Of a DNA stretch of 64,000 nucleotides, positions 38,471-47,585 are shown in pieces (the first letter of the stretch is position 1; every line of letters begins with the position of its first letter). The position numbers were made by a program, and so were the translations under genes. Source of the stretch: Gemmatimonas sp. (GTDB taxonomy: Bacteria > Gemmatimonadota > Gemmatimonadetes > Gemmatimonadales > Gemmatimonadaceae); the NCBI RefSeq assembly GCF_031426495.1, contig NZ_JANPLK010000049.1:167136-231135 (forward strand), read 5' to 3'. The notes under the pieces were generated by a model that saw only the letters and a program-made list of their open reading frames with translations, searched no databases and had not been told where the DNA came from.

Positions 38471-39861
38471 ACACGCGCATCACGACGCTGGGCCTGCTCA
38501 CCTTCGCGCTGTCCGGCGGAGCGCTCTCGGCACAAAACCCCTTTGCCGCGCGGCGCCCCCTCACCACGACAGCGGGTGCCTCCGTATCGAGAACGGGCAC
38601 CCCGCGAGCGGTGACGTTCACGAAGGACGTGGCCCCCATTCTCCAGCAGAAATGTCAGTCGTGTCATCAGCCGGGATCGATCGCGCCGATGTCACTGCTG
38701 ACCTACGCCGACGCCAAGAAATACTCGCGACGCATTCGCGACAAAGTCTCCGCGCGCCTGATGCCGCCGTGGCACATCGACCGCACGATCGGTGTGCAGC
38801 AGTTCAAGAACGACGGCGGTCTAAGCGACGAGCAGCTGGCGACCATCGTGGACTGGGTCGACACCGGCACGCCGATGGGCGATCCGAAAGACATGCCGCC
38901 GGCGATCAGCTTCCCCGATCCGAATCGTTGGCAGCTCGCCGAGCAGTTGGGTGTGAAGCCCGATCTGGTGATCCGCTCGAAGCCGTACACGTTGGCGCCG
39001 AAGACGCAGGACAAGTGGTTCCGCCCGGTGGTCGAGACCGGTCTCACCGAACCGCGCTGGGTGCGGGCCATCGAAGTCAAACCGGTACGCGCCAATGATC
39101 GGAAGATCGTGCATCATGTGCTCGCCTATCTCCTGCAACCCGAGCAGGGCGTCACGGGGCTCGCCAGTTCGGCGCACGATCACCAGATGAACGCCGGGCT
39201 GTTCATGGAGTGGGCCGTCGGCAAGACGGGGCAGATCTTTCCCGAGGATGCCGGCAAGTTGATGCTGCCCGGTTCGCAGATTCGTTGGGAAGTGCACATG
39301 CACGCCATCGGGGAAGAGATCAAAGACAGTCAGGTCGAGATGGCGGTGTACTTCTATCCCAAGGGTTTCGTGCCGGCCCATCGCACGGTACTCCGGATGT
39401 TCGATCTGTCGCGCGATCGTGATCTCGACATCCCCCCCAACGAGAAGACCGTCACACAGAATTTCTATGTAATGCCGGCGCCGGGGCGACTGGAGAACTT
39501 TCAGCCGCACATGCACATGCGCGGCAAGGCGATGTCACTCGAAGCGGTCTTCCCCGATGGCCGACGTGAAGTGATCAGCGCCGTCAACAACTTCCAGTGG
39601 AACTGGCACATCAACTACGTCTATGCCACCGAGGCCGCGCCGCTGTTGCCCAAGGGTACGACGCTGGTGTTCACCGCCTGGCACGACAATACGGCCGCCA
39701 ACGTGAATAATCCCGACCCATCGCAGTGGGTGGGCTGGGGTGATCGCACGGTCGACGAGATGGCGCACAACTGGATCGATGTGACCTATCTCGAGCAGGG
39801 CGAGTTCGATTCACTCGTAGCGGCGCGCAAAGCGAAGGCCCTCAAGAAACCGGTACCGTAA
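38467..39861 (+). CDS. Secreted cytochrome c / copper type II monooxygenase-like protein
   Basis: About 464 residues from ATG 38467. A signal peptide (LLTFALSGGALSAQ) is followed by a class-I-like haem site CQSCH (Cys63, Cys66, His67) after FTKDVAPILQ. The large C-terminal part contains His-rich motifs of ascorbate-dependent copper monooxygenases: KIVHHVLAYLL, an EVHMHAIGEE segment and PHMHMRGKAMSLE. Related proteins in planctomycetes and acidobacteria couple a cytochrome domain to this fold. Substrate unknown; periplasmic. It is followed four bases later by the PQQ dehydrogenase gene. Confidence 0.85.
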   Translation: MNTRITTLGLLTFALSGGALSAQNPFAARRPLTTTAGASVSRTGTPRAVTFTKDVAPILQQKCQSCHQPGSIAPMSLLTYADAKKYSRRIRDKVSARLMPPWHIDRTIGVQQFKNDGGLSDEQLATIVDWVDTGTPMGDPKDMPPAISFPDPNRWQLAEQLGVKPDLVIRSKPYTLAPKTQDKWFRPVVETGLTEPRWVRAIEVKPVRANDRKIVHHVLAYLLQPEQGVTGLASSAHDHQMNAGLFMEWAVGKTGQIFPEDAGKLMLPGSQIRWEVHMHAIGEEIKDSQVEMAVYFYPKGFVPAHRTVLRMFDLSRDRDLDIPPNEKTVTQNFYVMPAPGRLENFQPHMHMRGKAMSLEAVFPDGRREVISAVNNFQWNWHINYVYATEAAPLLPKGTTLVFTAWHDNTAANVNNPDPSQWVGWGDRTVDEMAHNWIDVTYLEQGEFDSLVAARKAKALKKPVP

Positions 39862-39865
39862 CCGC

Positions 39866-41860
39866 ATGTTCTTTTCTCGATTCAGTACCGCCTGTCTCTG
39901 TCTGCTGGCGGCCGCACCGACGATGGCGTGTGCGCAGTCCGCGCGCACGGCGCCGTTCACGACCGCCAGCGGCGAGTGGCCCAGCCACACCGGTGATACG
40001 CGCGGCACGCGCTACTCACCGCTGGAGCAAATCACGGCGGCGAACTTCAGCACGCTCGAAGTCGCGTGGCGCTTCAAGACCGATCAGCTGGGTCCGCGAC
40101 CTGAGTTCAAACTGGAAGGCACGCCGCTGATGGTCGGCAACGTGCTGTATACCACCGCAGGCACACGCCGCGCGGTCGTGGCCCTCGATGCCGTCACCGG
40201 TGAGCTGCTGTGGATGCACAGCGAGAACGAAGGCGCACGCGGTGCGGCCGCGCCGCGACCGCTCTCCGGGCGTGGCCTCGCCTATTGGACCGATGGCAAG
40301 AGCGCGCGCATCCTGTACGTCACGCCCGGTTACCGTCTTGTTGCGCTCGATGCGCGATCGGGCGCGCGTATCCGCAGCTTCGGCGACAGCGGGGCCGTCG
40401 ATCTGAAACTGAACATGGATCAGCCGATTCTCCCCGATCTGGAGACGGGTGAGATCGGATACCAGGGCGCACCCACCGTGGCCCGCAATGTGGTCATCAT
40501 CGGTGCCGCCTTTCGTGAAGGCGGCTCGCCCAAGTCGTATCGCAACAACAAGGGCGACATCCGCGGCTTCGATGTGCGCACCGGCAAGCGGCTGTGGACG
40601 TTTCACACCATTCCGCGAAAGGGAGAGTTCGGCTACGACACGTGGCTGTACGGCTCGGCGGAAAACGCCGGCAACACCGGGGTGTGGACGCAGATCACCG
40701 CTGACGAAGAACTCGGTCTCGTGTATCTGCCGATCGAATCGCCCACCGGCGATTACTACGGCGGTCATCGACCGGGCGACAACCTGTACGGCGAAAGCCT
40801 CGTGTGCGTCGATCTGCTTACCGGCGTGCGCAAGTGGCACTACCAGCTGGTGCGACATCCGATCTGGGATTTCGATCTTGCCGCCGCACCCATCCTCGCC
40901 GACATCACGGTGGGTGGGAAAGCGATCAAGAGCGTCGCGTTGCCCACCAAGCAAGGCATCCTGTACATGTTCGATCGGGTCACCGGCAAACCCATCTGGC
41001 CGTTCGAAGAGCGCGCGGTCGAGAAGGGCGAGGTGCCGGGCGAGTGGTACGCGCCCACACAGCCCATGCCCACCAAGCCCGCGGCGTACGCGCGCAACGG
41101 CGTGCTGACCAGCGATCTCATCGACTTCACGCCAGCGCTCAAGGAAGCGGGACTCGCCGCCGCGTCACGCTTCAAGCTCGGTCCGATTTTCACACCGCCC
41201 ATTGTGAGCAAGACCGAAGGCCCGCTGGCCACGTTCTCCAATGGCCCCACGAACGGCGGTAGCAACTGGCCCGGTGGCTCGTACGATCCCGAGACACATA
41301 TGCTCTATCTCTCGGCGACGAACGCGTCGCCGTCCGCCCTCGGACTCGTCGTGCCGGCCAAGGGCGTATCCGACATGGACTACATCCGCGGATTCGCTCC
41401 CGGCGCCAGTCGCGGCGGCTTCACCGTGCAGGGATTGCCGCTGCTGAAGCCGCCGTACGGTACGATCACCGCCATCGATCTCAACAAGGGCGACATCGTG
41501 TGGCAAGTGCCGCACGGCGAAACACCCGATGCCGTACGCAACCACGAGGCGCTCAAGGGCGTAACGATTCCGCGCACGGGCCAAGCAGGCTCGGTGGGCA
41601 CGTTGGTCACCAAAACGCTGGTCATCGCCGGTGATCCCGAAGTCACCACGTTGGCGCCACGACCGCGCGGCGCGGTGCTCCGCGCCTACGACAAGGCCAC
41701 CGGTAAGGAAGTCGGCGGCGTAAACCTGCCGGCCCCGCAGAGTGGATCGCCGATGACATACACCGTGGGCGGCAAGCAGTACATCGTCGTCGCCGTGAGC
41801 GGCGGTCCCTACTCCGGCGAGTACATCGCCTTCCGACTGCCTGCGGCAGGCGCACGGTAA
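39866..41860 (+). CDS. PQQ-dependent dehydrogenase (quinoprotein, glucose/alcohol-type)
   Basis: 664 residues with a signal peptide (LCLLAAAPTMACAQ). Eight-bladed propeller character is shown by repeated tryptophan-docking segments (VVALDAVTGELLWMH, RGFDVRTGKRLWTFHT, TAIDLNKGDIVWQVP). The start GEWPSHTGDTRGTRYSPLEQI and WTQITADEELGLVYLPIESPTGDYYGG are hallmarks of membrane-type quinoprotein glucose dehydrogenase catalytic domains, here without the five N-terminal helices. It oxidises a sugar or alcohol in the periplasm and should pass electrons to the cytochrome c encoded next (one-base overlap, TAATG). Confidence 0.93.
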   Translation: MFFSRFSTACLCLLAAAPTMACAQSARTAPFTTASGEWPSHTGDTRGTRYSPLEQITAANFSTLEVAWRFKTDQLGPRPEFKLEGTPLMVGNVLYTTAGTRRAVVALDAVTGELLWMHSENEGARGAAAPRPLSGRGLAYWTDGKSARILYVTPGYRLVALDARSGARIRSFGDSGAVDLKLNMDQPILPDLETGEIGYQGAPTVARNVVIIGAAFREGGSPKSYRNNKGDIRGFDVRTGKRLWTFHTIPRKGEFGYDTWLYGSAENAGNTGVWTQITADEELGLVYLPIESPTGDYYGGHRPGDNLYGESLVCVDLLTGVRKWHYQLVRHPIWDFDLAAAPILADITVGGKAIKSVALPTKQGILYMFDRVTGKPIWPFEERAVEKGEVPGEWYAPTQPMPTKPAAYARNGVLTSDLIDFTPALKEAGLAAASRFKLGPIFTPPIVSKTEGPLATFSNGPTNGGSNWPGGSYDPETHMLYLSATNASPSALGLVVPAKGVSDMDYIRGFAPGASRGGFTVQGLPLLKPPYGTITAIDLNKGDIVWQVPHGETPDAVRNHEALKGVTIPRTGQAGSVGTLVTKTLVIAGDPEVTTLAPRPRGAVLRAYDKATGKEVGGVNLPAPQSGSPMTYTVGGKQYIVVAVSGGPYSGEYIAFRLPAAGAR

Positions 41861-42336
41861 TGCAGTGGTCTGCGCGCGGTCGTCGTGCCGCTGGTCTGCT
41901 TGGCGCGCTCATCGTCATGCCGCTGTGGGCGGGCCTTGCGGCCACTCCCCTCGCCGGCACCGCGTCGCGTGCGCGGCGCACCGAACGGACCACGTGGGAT
42001 AGTGTCTTCTCCGCCGCGCAGGCGGGCCGCGGCGAAACCACCTACAAACAACTGTGTGCGCGCTGCCATATGGAAACGCTCGCCGGCGGTGACGAGGCCG
42101 GCGAACTCACTGGCAGCGCGTTCATGAGCAGTTGGAACGGACAATCGCTCGCCGACCTGCACGAGCGCATTCGCACCACCATGCCCACCGACACCCCCGG
42201 CGTGTATACCAGTCAGCAGGTCACCGACGTGATTGCCTACATGCTGCGCTTCAACGGCTTTCCGCCGGGGTCGGTGGAGCTCACGCATACGAACGACGCC
42301 CTCAAGAACATTCGCTTCGTCACCGCGAAGCCCTGA
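41860..42336 (+). CDS. Secreted cytochrome c
   Basis: 158 residues: a signal or anchor segment (GLLGALIVMPLWAGLAATP), then a single haem c domain. The haem site is CARCH (Cys66, Cys69, His70), and the likely axial Met lies in TTMPTD. The order PQQ dehydrogenase then small cytochrome c, with overlapping codons, indicates it is the direct electron acceptor. Convergent with the multicopper oxidase gene, six bases away. Confidence 0.92.
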   Translation: MQWSARGRRAAGLLGALIVMPLWAGLAATPLAGTASRARRTERTTWDSVFSAAQAGRGETTYKQLCARCHMETLAGGDEAGELTGSAFMSSWNGQSLADLHERIRTTMPTDTPGVYTSQQVTDVIAYMLRFNGFPPGSVELTHTNDALKNIRFVTAKP

Positions 42337-42342
42337 CATCCG

Positions 42343-44277
42343 CTATTTCGGTCGCTTCGCTTCCACGATCACCGTGAGCGGGATGTACCACCCCGGCTCG
42401 ACCGACTTCACCTCGAGACGCCACACACCGGGCTGTGATGGCGTGAACTCGAAATCCGCCGTTTGCCCAGGGCCCATCTCGACATGCGCCGGTCGAACGG
42501 TCGCGGCGGCAACCGGCAGGTCAGCGCCGTCCTTCGCCATCGCCCGCCACTGCGCCACCGTGCTGTCGGTCTTGAGGGTGAACGCGATACGCCAATCGGG
42601 ATGAATGCTCACAATGCGCAGCCGGTGACTCTCTCCGACCGTGAGGCGCAACGGAGCGGGGGACGTACGCCCGTTCACCAGCGCGAACGGGCTTTCGATA
42701 TGCTTCTCGAGATCCGGCCCACCCCCACCGGCAACGATGAGATGATCGTGCGCGAGATCGCGCGGCCCATCACCCACGATGACCGCGCCGTACATGCCAC
42801 GGCTGATCTGATGCCGATCGTTGAAATGTGAATGATACGGGTACGTGCCGGAGCGCGGCGGGGTAAACGCCGCGACGAACGTGTCGTTCGGCGCAATCTG
42901 CGTGTACACGCGTTGCCCCAAGCCACTCCAATTCGGGACGCCATCCGGAAAGCTTTCGATCTCCAAGCCGTGCCAATGAATCGAGGTGGGCTCGCTGAGG
43001 TTGTTCCGCACCACGATGCGCACCGGCTCACCCTTCTGTAGCTCCAAAACGGGACCGGGTAATACCACGGAGTCCTTGGCCGGCGCCACGGTGCCCGACT
43101 GCAGCGCAAATCCAAAGGCAGTCGCACCCGTCACCAGCCGCCGCGCCCGTTGTTGCACGAAGAGCCGCAACTCGCGCGCGTTCGCCGGTGACGGCTCCAC
43201 ATAGCCCGGCGCCGGCGTGACTTTGATGCCGACCACGAGCCCGCGCATCGAGTGCCCGGCGGCACTGCCCATCGCACTCCCGGCCCCGTGGCCATCATGC
43301 GATGCCGCGGCCGCAACACCCGCTCCGCCCGAATCAATCGGCGATCCAACGACCGACGCGTTCTCGTCGGCGTGAAACGCAAAGTGGCAGTGGAACAGCC
43401 AGTTCCCGGGCGTACTCGGCAAGAAGCTGAAGGTGACGGTACCCAACGGCTTGATCAGATCCGTATTGGAGAGATGCTGCGCCGCGCGCGGCACCGGCGT
43501 GTCGGTGCGTCCCGTCCCGTTCGCCTCGATTTGATAGAAGAAGCCGTGCAGGTGCAGGGGATGATGCAGCGCAGTCGCATTGATGACGCGAAAGCGTGTC
43601 GAGTCACCTTGGCGCAGCGTCATCGTCTCACTGTGAGGCCAGCCTTGTCCGTTGATCACCGACACGACCTCGAACGGTCTCCCATTGTCGTAGTCGAGAA
43701 ACCATTCGCTGATCACCAGAATGTGATCAGGCATGGCGGCTCCGGGCTCGTCGACGACGATGGCACCGCTAAGCTGGCTATCCTTCCAGTACCGATCGGC
43801 CGCTGTGGTGCCGGCAAAGGCCCCCCAATACGCGTAGGTGCCGGCCACGTTGAGGGAATAGCGCACCTCACGCGTGGCACCCGGCGCGAGCTGCAGCGTA
43901 TCGTCGCCGCCCACACCCGCGCGGAGATCACCGATCACCAGCGCCGAATCGGTGCGATTGCGCAGGGTGAGCAGCACGGTTGTACCGCGTGGCACGCGTA
44001 CGAGCGGTCCCGGCACAAGCGGCGGCTTGCCACGCTCGGCAAAGGCGAGGATCGAGAGCGCCGGCGCCTCGGTACCCTCCGGAGCCCACGCGCTTTCCAC
44101 GATCTCGAGATCGAGGCGTAGCGTCGTTCCCGTCATTCGTCCCGCCGACGCACGATTCTGATGGACGACGGCACGCATCGCTCCCGCGCTGGGCTTTGGG
44201 AGGGGCACCCGCGGCAGCGCGGCGAGCAGCTGGGCATTAAGCACAACGCCAACAACGGCGGAGATCACGAAGGTCAT
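42343..44277 (-). CDS. Multicopper oxidase with permuted copper-domain order
   Basis: About 644 residues from ATG 44277, with a signal peptide. Four cupredoxin-like domains can be seen. The first (about 85-178) lacks copper ligands. The second carries HPLHLH (His239, 242, 244) and HCHFAFH (His296, Cys297, His298, His302), normally the last motifs of a multicopper oxidase. After a Gly/His-rich linker the third carries HWHG (His434, 436) and YHSH (His482, 484), normally the first. The fourth has none. All eight trinuclear-site His and the three T1 ligands are thus present, in swapped order. It would oxidise phenols, metals or a periplasmic donor with oxygen. Confidence 0.88.
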   Translation of the reverse strand: MTFVISAVVGVVLNAQLLAALPRVPLPKPSAGAMRAVVHQNRASAGRMTGTTLRLDLEIVESAWAPEGTEAPALSILAFAERGKPPLVPGPLVRVPRGTTVLLTLRNRTDSALVIGDLRAGVGGDDTLQLAPGATREVRYSLNVAGTYAYWGAFAGTTAADRYWKDSQLSGAIVVDEPGAAMPDHILVISEWFLDYDNGRPFEVVSVINGQGWPHSETMTLRQGDSTRFRVINATALHHPLHLHGFFYQIEANGTGRTDTPVPRAAQHLSNTDLIKPLGTVTFSFLPSTPGNWLFHCHFAFHADENASVVGSPIDSGGAGVAAAASHDGHGAGSAMGSAAGHSMRGLVVGIKVTPAPGYVEPSPANARELRLFVQQRARRLVTGATAFGFALQSGTVAPAKDSVVLPGPVLELQKGEPVRIVVRNNLSEPTSIHWHGLEIESFPDGVPNWSGLGQRVYTQIAPNDTFVAAFTPPRSGTYPYHSHFNDRHQISRGMYGAVIVGDGPRDLAHDHLIVAGGGGPDLEKHIESPFALVNGRTSPAPLRLTVGESHRLRIVSIHPDWRIAFTLKTDSTVAQWRAMAKDGADLPVAAATVRPAHVEMGPGQTADFEFTPSQPGVWRLEVKSVEPGWYIPLTVIVEAKRPK

Positions 44278-44449
44278 ACGCGTACCTCGGTAAAGTGAGG
44301 ACAGCGGGACGACACACACCGGACACAACCTATTCCGGTCGATACGGGGCCTTCAGCTTCATCGCGATGCCAACCGAGCCAGGCTTCGTCGCCTCGTCCG
44401 GAGAATCTACGTGATTCCCTGCGAACGTGGCGCTCGCCATCTTTCCAGC

Positions 44450-45445
44450 ATGACGCCTTCGCCCTCGCTTCGCGTGTTCATGCTCGGCGCCACCGGCACG
44501 ATCGGTCGGGCCACCGTGCGTGCGCTGGTGCGTCAGGGGCATGAGGTCGTCTGTTTCGGCCGGGCCAGTCGCGTCGGTCGTGCCTCCATCGCACCGTCCG
44601 CGCCCGAACCTGGCGTGACCGTGCGGGTGGGTGATGTCAGCGACGCCGCGTCGATCACACGCGATGGCTTCAAGGGCGAGCCGTTCGACGTCGTCGTCTC
44701 CTGCATGGCGTCCAGAACGGGAACGCCCCGGGATGCGTGGGCGATCGATCATCAGGCACACCTCAACGTGCTGCAGGCTGCCCAGACCGCCGGCGTGCCG
44801 CACATGGTGTTGCTCTCCGCCATCTGCGTACAGAAGCCGCTGCTGGCCTTCCAGGAGGCCAAGTTGGCCTTCGAACGGACCCTCATCGATTCAGGGCTCA
44901 CCTGGTCGATCGTGCGTCCCACGGCGTTTTTCAAGTCACTGTCCGGCCAGGTGGAGCGCGTACAAAAGGGCAAGCCGTTCCTCGTTTTCGGCGACGGCAC
45001 GCTCACGTCATGCAAGCCAATCAGCGACGACGATCTCGCCGAGTTTCTCGCCAGCTGTGTGACCGACACGACGCGACACAATCGCGTGCTGCCGATTGGT
45101 GGTCCCGGCAATGCCCAGACGCCGCGTCAGCAGGGCGAACAGCTGTTCGCGCTTCTCGGGCGCGAGCCCCGATTCAAGCAGATCCCCGTGGCGCTGCTCG
45201 ATGTGATCATCGCGGTGCTCGGCGCGCTCGGGCGGGTGGTTCCGCCGCTCGCCGATAAGGCACAACTGGCGCGTATCGGCCGCTACTACGCCACCGAGTC
45301 GATGCTCGTCTGGGACGACGCGGCCCAGCGGTACGACGCGTCCGCGACGCCGTCGACGGGACAAGACACGCTGGTGGACTTCTTCGCCAAGCGACTGCGC
45401 GGCGACGCGACCGACGATCGTGGCGAGCACGCGGTGTTCCAGTGA
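44450..45445 (+). CDS. bciA: 3,8-divinyl (proto)chlorophyllide 8-vinyl-reductase
   Basis: 331 residues from ATG 44450; a GTG at 44411 is less likely. It is a Rossmann protein of the atypical SDR group with LGATGTIGRA (12-21). The BciA hallmarks are strong: VSCMASRTGTPRDAWAIDHQ, VLLSAICVQKPLLAFQEAK, SIVRPTAFFKSLSGQVERV, FGDGTLTSCKPISDDDLAEF and ARIGRYYATESMLVWD. The enzyme uses NADPH to reduce the C8 vinyl group during (bacterio)chlorophyll synthesis. No other pigment gene is in the window. The stop overlaps the GTG start of a hybrid histidine kinase. Confidence 0.93.
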   Translation: MTPSPSLRVFMLGATGTIGRATVRALVRQGHEVVCFGRASRVGRASIAPSAPEPGVTVRVGDVSDAASITRDGFKGEPFDVVVSCMASRTGTPRDAWAIDHQAHLNVLQAAQTAGVPHMVLLSAICVQKPLLAFQEAKLAFERTLIDSGLTWSIVRPTAFFKSLSGQVERVQKGKPFLVFGDGTLTSCKPISDDDLAEFLASCVTDTTRHNRVLPIGGPGNAQTPRQQGEQLFALLGREPRFKQIPVALLDVIIAVLGALGRVVPPLADKAQLARIGRYYATESMLVWDDAAQRYDASATPSTGQDTLVDFFAKRLRGDATDDRGEHAVFQ

Positions 45446-47577
45446 GGGGCGCACCGACCACCACGCGCGTGAATACCGCCGAGTGGCGGATGTCGTTGCT
45501 CGACGTGATCATGCGCACGGGGCTGATCCTCGGTGTGGTGGTCTGCGTGCCGAGCGTGATCATGGCGATGCGCGCCGGGCTGACCGGCGTGATTGTGATC
45601 GACGTGCTCGCGATCGTCGTACTCGCCGCGTTGATCGTCTTGAAGCGACTGCCGTTCACCGTGCGCGCCGCGGTGTTTTGCCTGATTCTGTATGCGCTCG
45701 GCACCGGATTGCTCGTCTGGGTCGGACTGCGGAGTCAGATCTTCCTCCTCGGTTTTTCGATTCTCACGGCGCTGCTGCTGGGCACGAGGGCGGGGTTGGC
45801 CGCCGCCGTGCTCAGCACGGCTACGCTGTTCCTGGTCGGGCTCTGGGGATGGGCGGGGCCGGCGATGCTCATGCCCCCGCAGTCCACGGGCGTCGGCTTT
45901 TGGATCACGATCACCTTGAACTTCGCGCTGATCGCCACGCTGCTTATTCTGGCCATCGGCGTGGTGATCTCCGCCATGGAAGCTGCGCTGCGGCAGGAGA
46001 TTCTCGCGCGTTCGTCGTTCGAACACCAACGCGCGGTGCTGCGCACGCTGATCGACGCAATGCCCGATGTCGTATTCACCAAAGATCTCAACGGTCGCTT
46101 TGTCCTCGCGAATCGCGCCGCCTGCGAGCAGTTCGGCAAAGAGCGTGAGGAGCAACTCGTCGGTCTTTCCGCCCGCGATATTTATCCTGCGGAGTTTGCC
46201 GCCCAGCGCGACGCAGAGGACGCGCGCGTCTTCGCCGGCGACCCGCACCTCAACATCGAGGCATTCCGCATTCGACCCGATGGTACCGTGCGTTGGTTCT
46301 TGGTGATCAAGGCGCCCTTGCGCAACGCGCAGGGGGAGCTCACGGGGCTAGTCGGCATCAGCCGCGACGTGACCGACCGTAAACTGGCCGAGGTACAGCG
46401 CGATCAGCTGCAGCAGGAATTGCTGCAGTCGCAGAAGATGGAGGCCGTCGGCCAGCTTGCCGGCGGCATCGCGCACGACTTCAATAATCTGCTCACGATC
46501 ATCACCGGACACAGCGGACTGCTGCTGTCACTGCCGGAGATTTCGCCGGATGTGCAGGAGTCGGTCAAAGAGATCGCCGATGCCGCCGATCGCGCCGCTG
46601 CCCTCACGCGACAGCTGCTGGCGTTCAGCCGTCAGGCGATGACGCAGCCGGAAGTGCTCGACGTGAATGCGGTGGTCGTCGACACCTCGAAGCTGTTGCG
46701 GCGCCTCATCGGCGAAGACATATCGCTCAACACGACGCTGGATTCGCAGGTACACGCGGTTCGCGCCGATCCCAGCCAGCTGAATCAGATCCTCATGAAC
46801 CTGGCGCTGAACGCGCGCGACGCCATGCCGACTGGGGGTACACTCAGCATAGAAACGGGCAACGTCGAGATCGACCACACCGTCACGTCGATGCATCTGA
46901 GCGTGGCGCCAGGGCCGTATGTCATGCTGCGCATGAGTGACAGTGGAACCGGGATGAATCCGGACGTATTGTCACGCATCTTCGAGCCGTTCTATACGAC
47001 CAAGGGCGTGGGGAAAGGCACGGGCCTCGGCTTGTCGATGGTGTTCGGCATCGTCCAGCAGAGCGGCGGTGGCATTCATGTGCACAGCGCGCCGGGACAG
47101 GGATCCACGTTCCGGATCTACCTGCCAGCCGTGCCCATGCCGAAGTCCACGGTGATCGAAGATACGGGAAGCCGAACGCGCGGAGGCACCGAAACGATTC
47201 TGTTGGTGGAAGACGACCGCGGCGTTCGCGCGCTCGCCCTGCGCGCCTTGCAGGGGCTGGGATACGATGTGCTCACCGCGAATGACGGGCTCGACGCACT
47301 GCAGGTCGCGTCGTCCACCGACAAACGCATCGCGCTGCTCGTCACGGACGTCGTCATGCCGAATCTGAGCGGCCCCGCGTTGGCCGAACAGTTGCGCGAG
47401 CGTTTACCGCAGGTCGCGGTGTTGTACGTCAGCGGATACACCGACGACGCGGTCCTTCGGCACGGTCTGCTGCAGGCCGAGGTCGACTTCCTGCAGAAGC
47501 CCTTCACCGCGTCCGCGCTCGCGCGTAAGGTGCGCAGCGTACTCGACGAGCACGCATCGGACGGCATCGCGCGGTGA
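45442..47577 (+). CDS. Hybrid sensor histidine kinase (membrane, PAS, HisKA, HATPase, REC)
   Basis: 711 residues from GTG 45442 (GTGA overlap with bciA). Five or six membrane helices occupy about 20-180. A PAS domain follows (about 195-315, LIDAMPDVVFTKDLNGRFVLANRA). HisKA has the phospho-acceptor His in LAGGIAHDFNNLL, and the ATPase domain has NLALNARDAMP, DSGTGM and GTGLGLSMVFG. A C-terminal receiver (about 590-705) has an acidic pair LLVEDD, the phospho-acceptor Asp in LLVTDVVMP and the conserved Lys in FLQKPF. It senses an unknown signal at the membrane; no response regulator gene is adjacent. Confidence 0.93.
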   Translation: MRGAPTTTRVNTAEWRMSLLDVIMRTGLILGVVVCVPSVIMAMRAGLTGVIVIDVLAIVVLAALIVLKRLPFTVRAAVFCLILYALGTGLLVWVGLRSQIFLLGFSILTALLLGTRAGLAAAVLSTATLFLVGLWGWAGPAMLMPPQSTGVGFWITITLNFALIATLLILAIGVVISAMEAALRQEILARSSFEHQRAVLRTLIDAMPDVVFTKDLNGRFVLANRAACEQFGKEREEQLVGLSARDIYPAEFAAQRDAEDARVFAGDPHLNIEAFRIRPDGTVRWFLVIKAPLRNAQGELTGLVGISRDVTDRKLAEVQRDQLQQELLQSQKMEAVGQLAGGIAHDFNNLLTIITGHSGLLLSLPEISPDVQESVKEIADAADRAAALTRQLLAFSRQAMTQPEVLDVNAVVVDTSKLLRRLIGEDISLNTTLDSQVHAVRADPSQLNQILMNLALNARDAMPTGGTLSIETGNVEIDHTVTSMHLSVAPGPYVMLRMSDSGTGMNPDVLSRIFEPFYTTKGVGKGTGLGLSMVFGIVQQSGGGIHVHSAPGQGSTFRIYLPAVPMPKSTVIEDTGSRTRGGTETILLVEDDRGVRALALRALQGLGYDVLTANDGLDALQVASSTDKRIALLVTDVVMPNLSGPALAEQLRERLPQVAVLYVSGYTDDAVLRHGLLQAEVDFLQKPFTASALARKVRSVLDEHASDGIAR

Positions 47578-47585
47578 GCAACCGT

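Noticed and set aside
44330..44440. A 36-codon minus-strand frame between bciA and the multicopper oxidase
   Set aside because: The end of the frame looks protein-like (HVDSPDEATKPGS), but it is short, matches nothing recognised, and continues upstream as a shadow of bciA.
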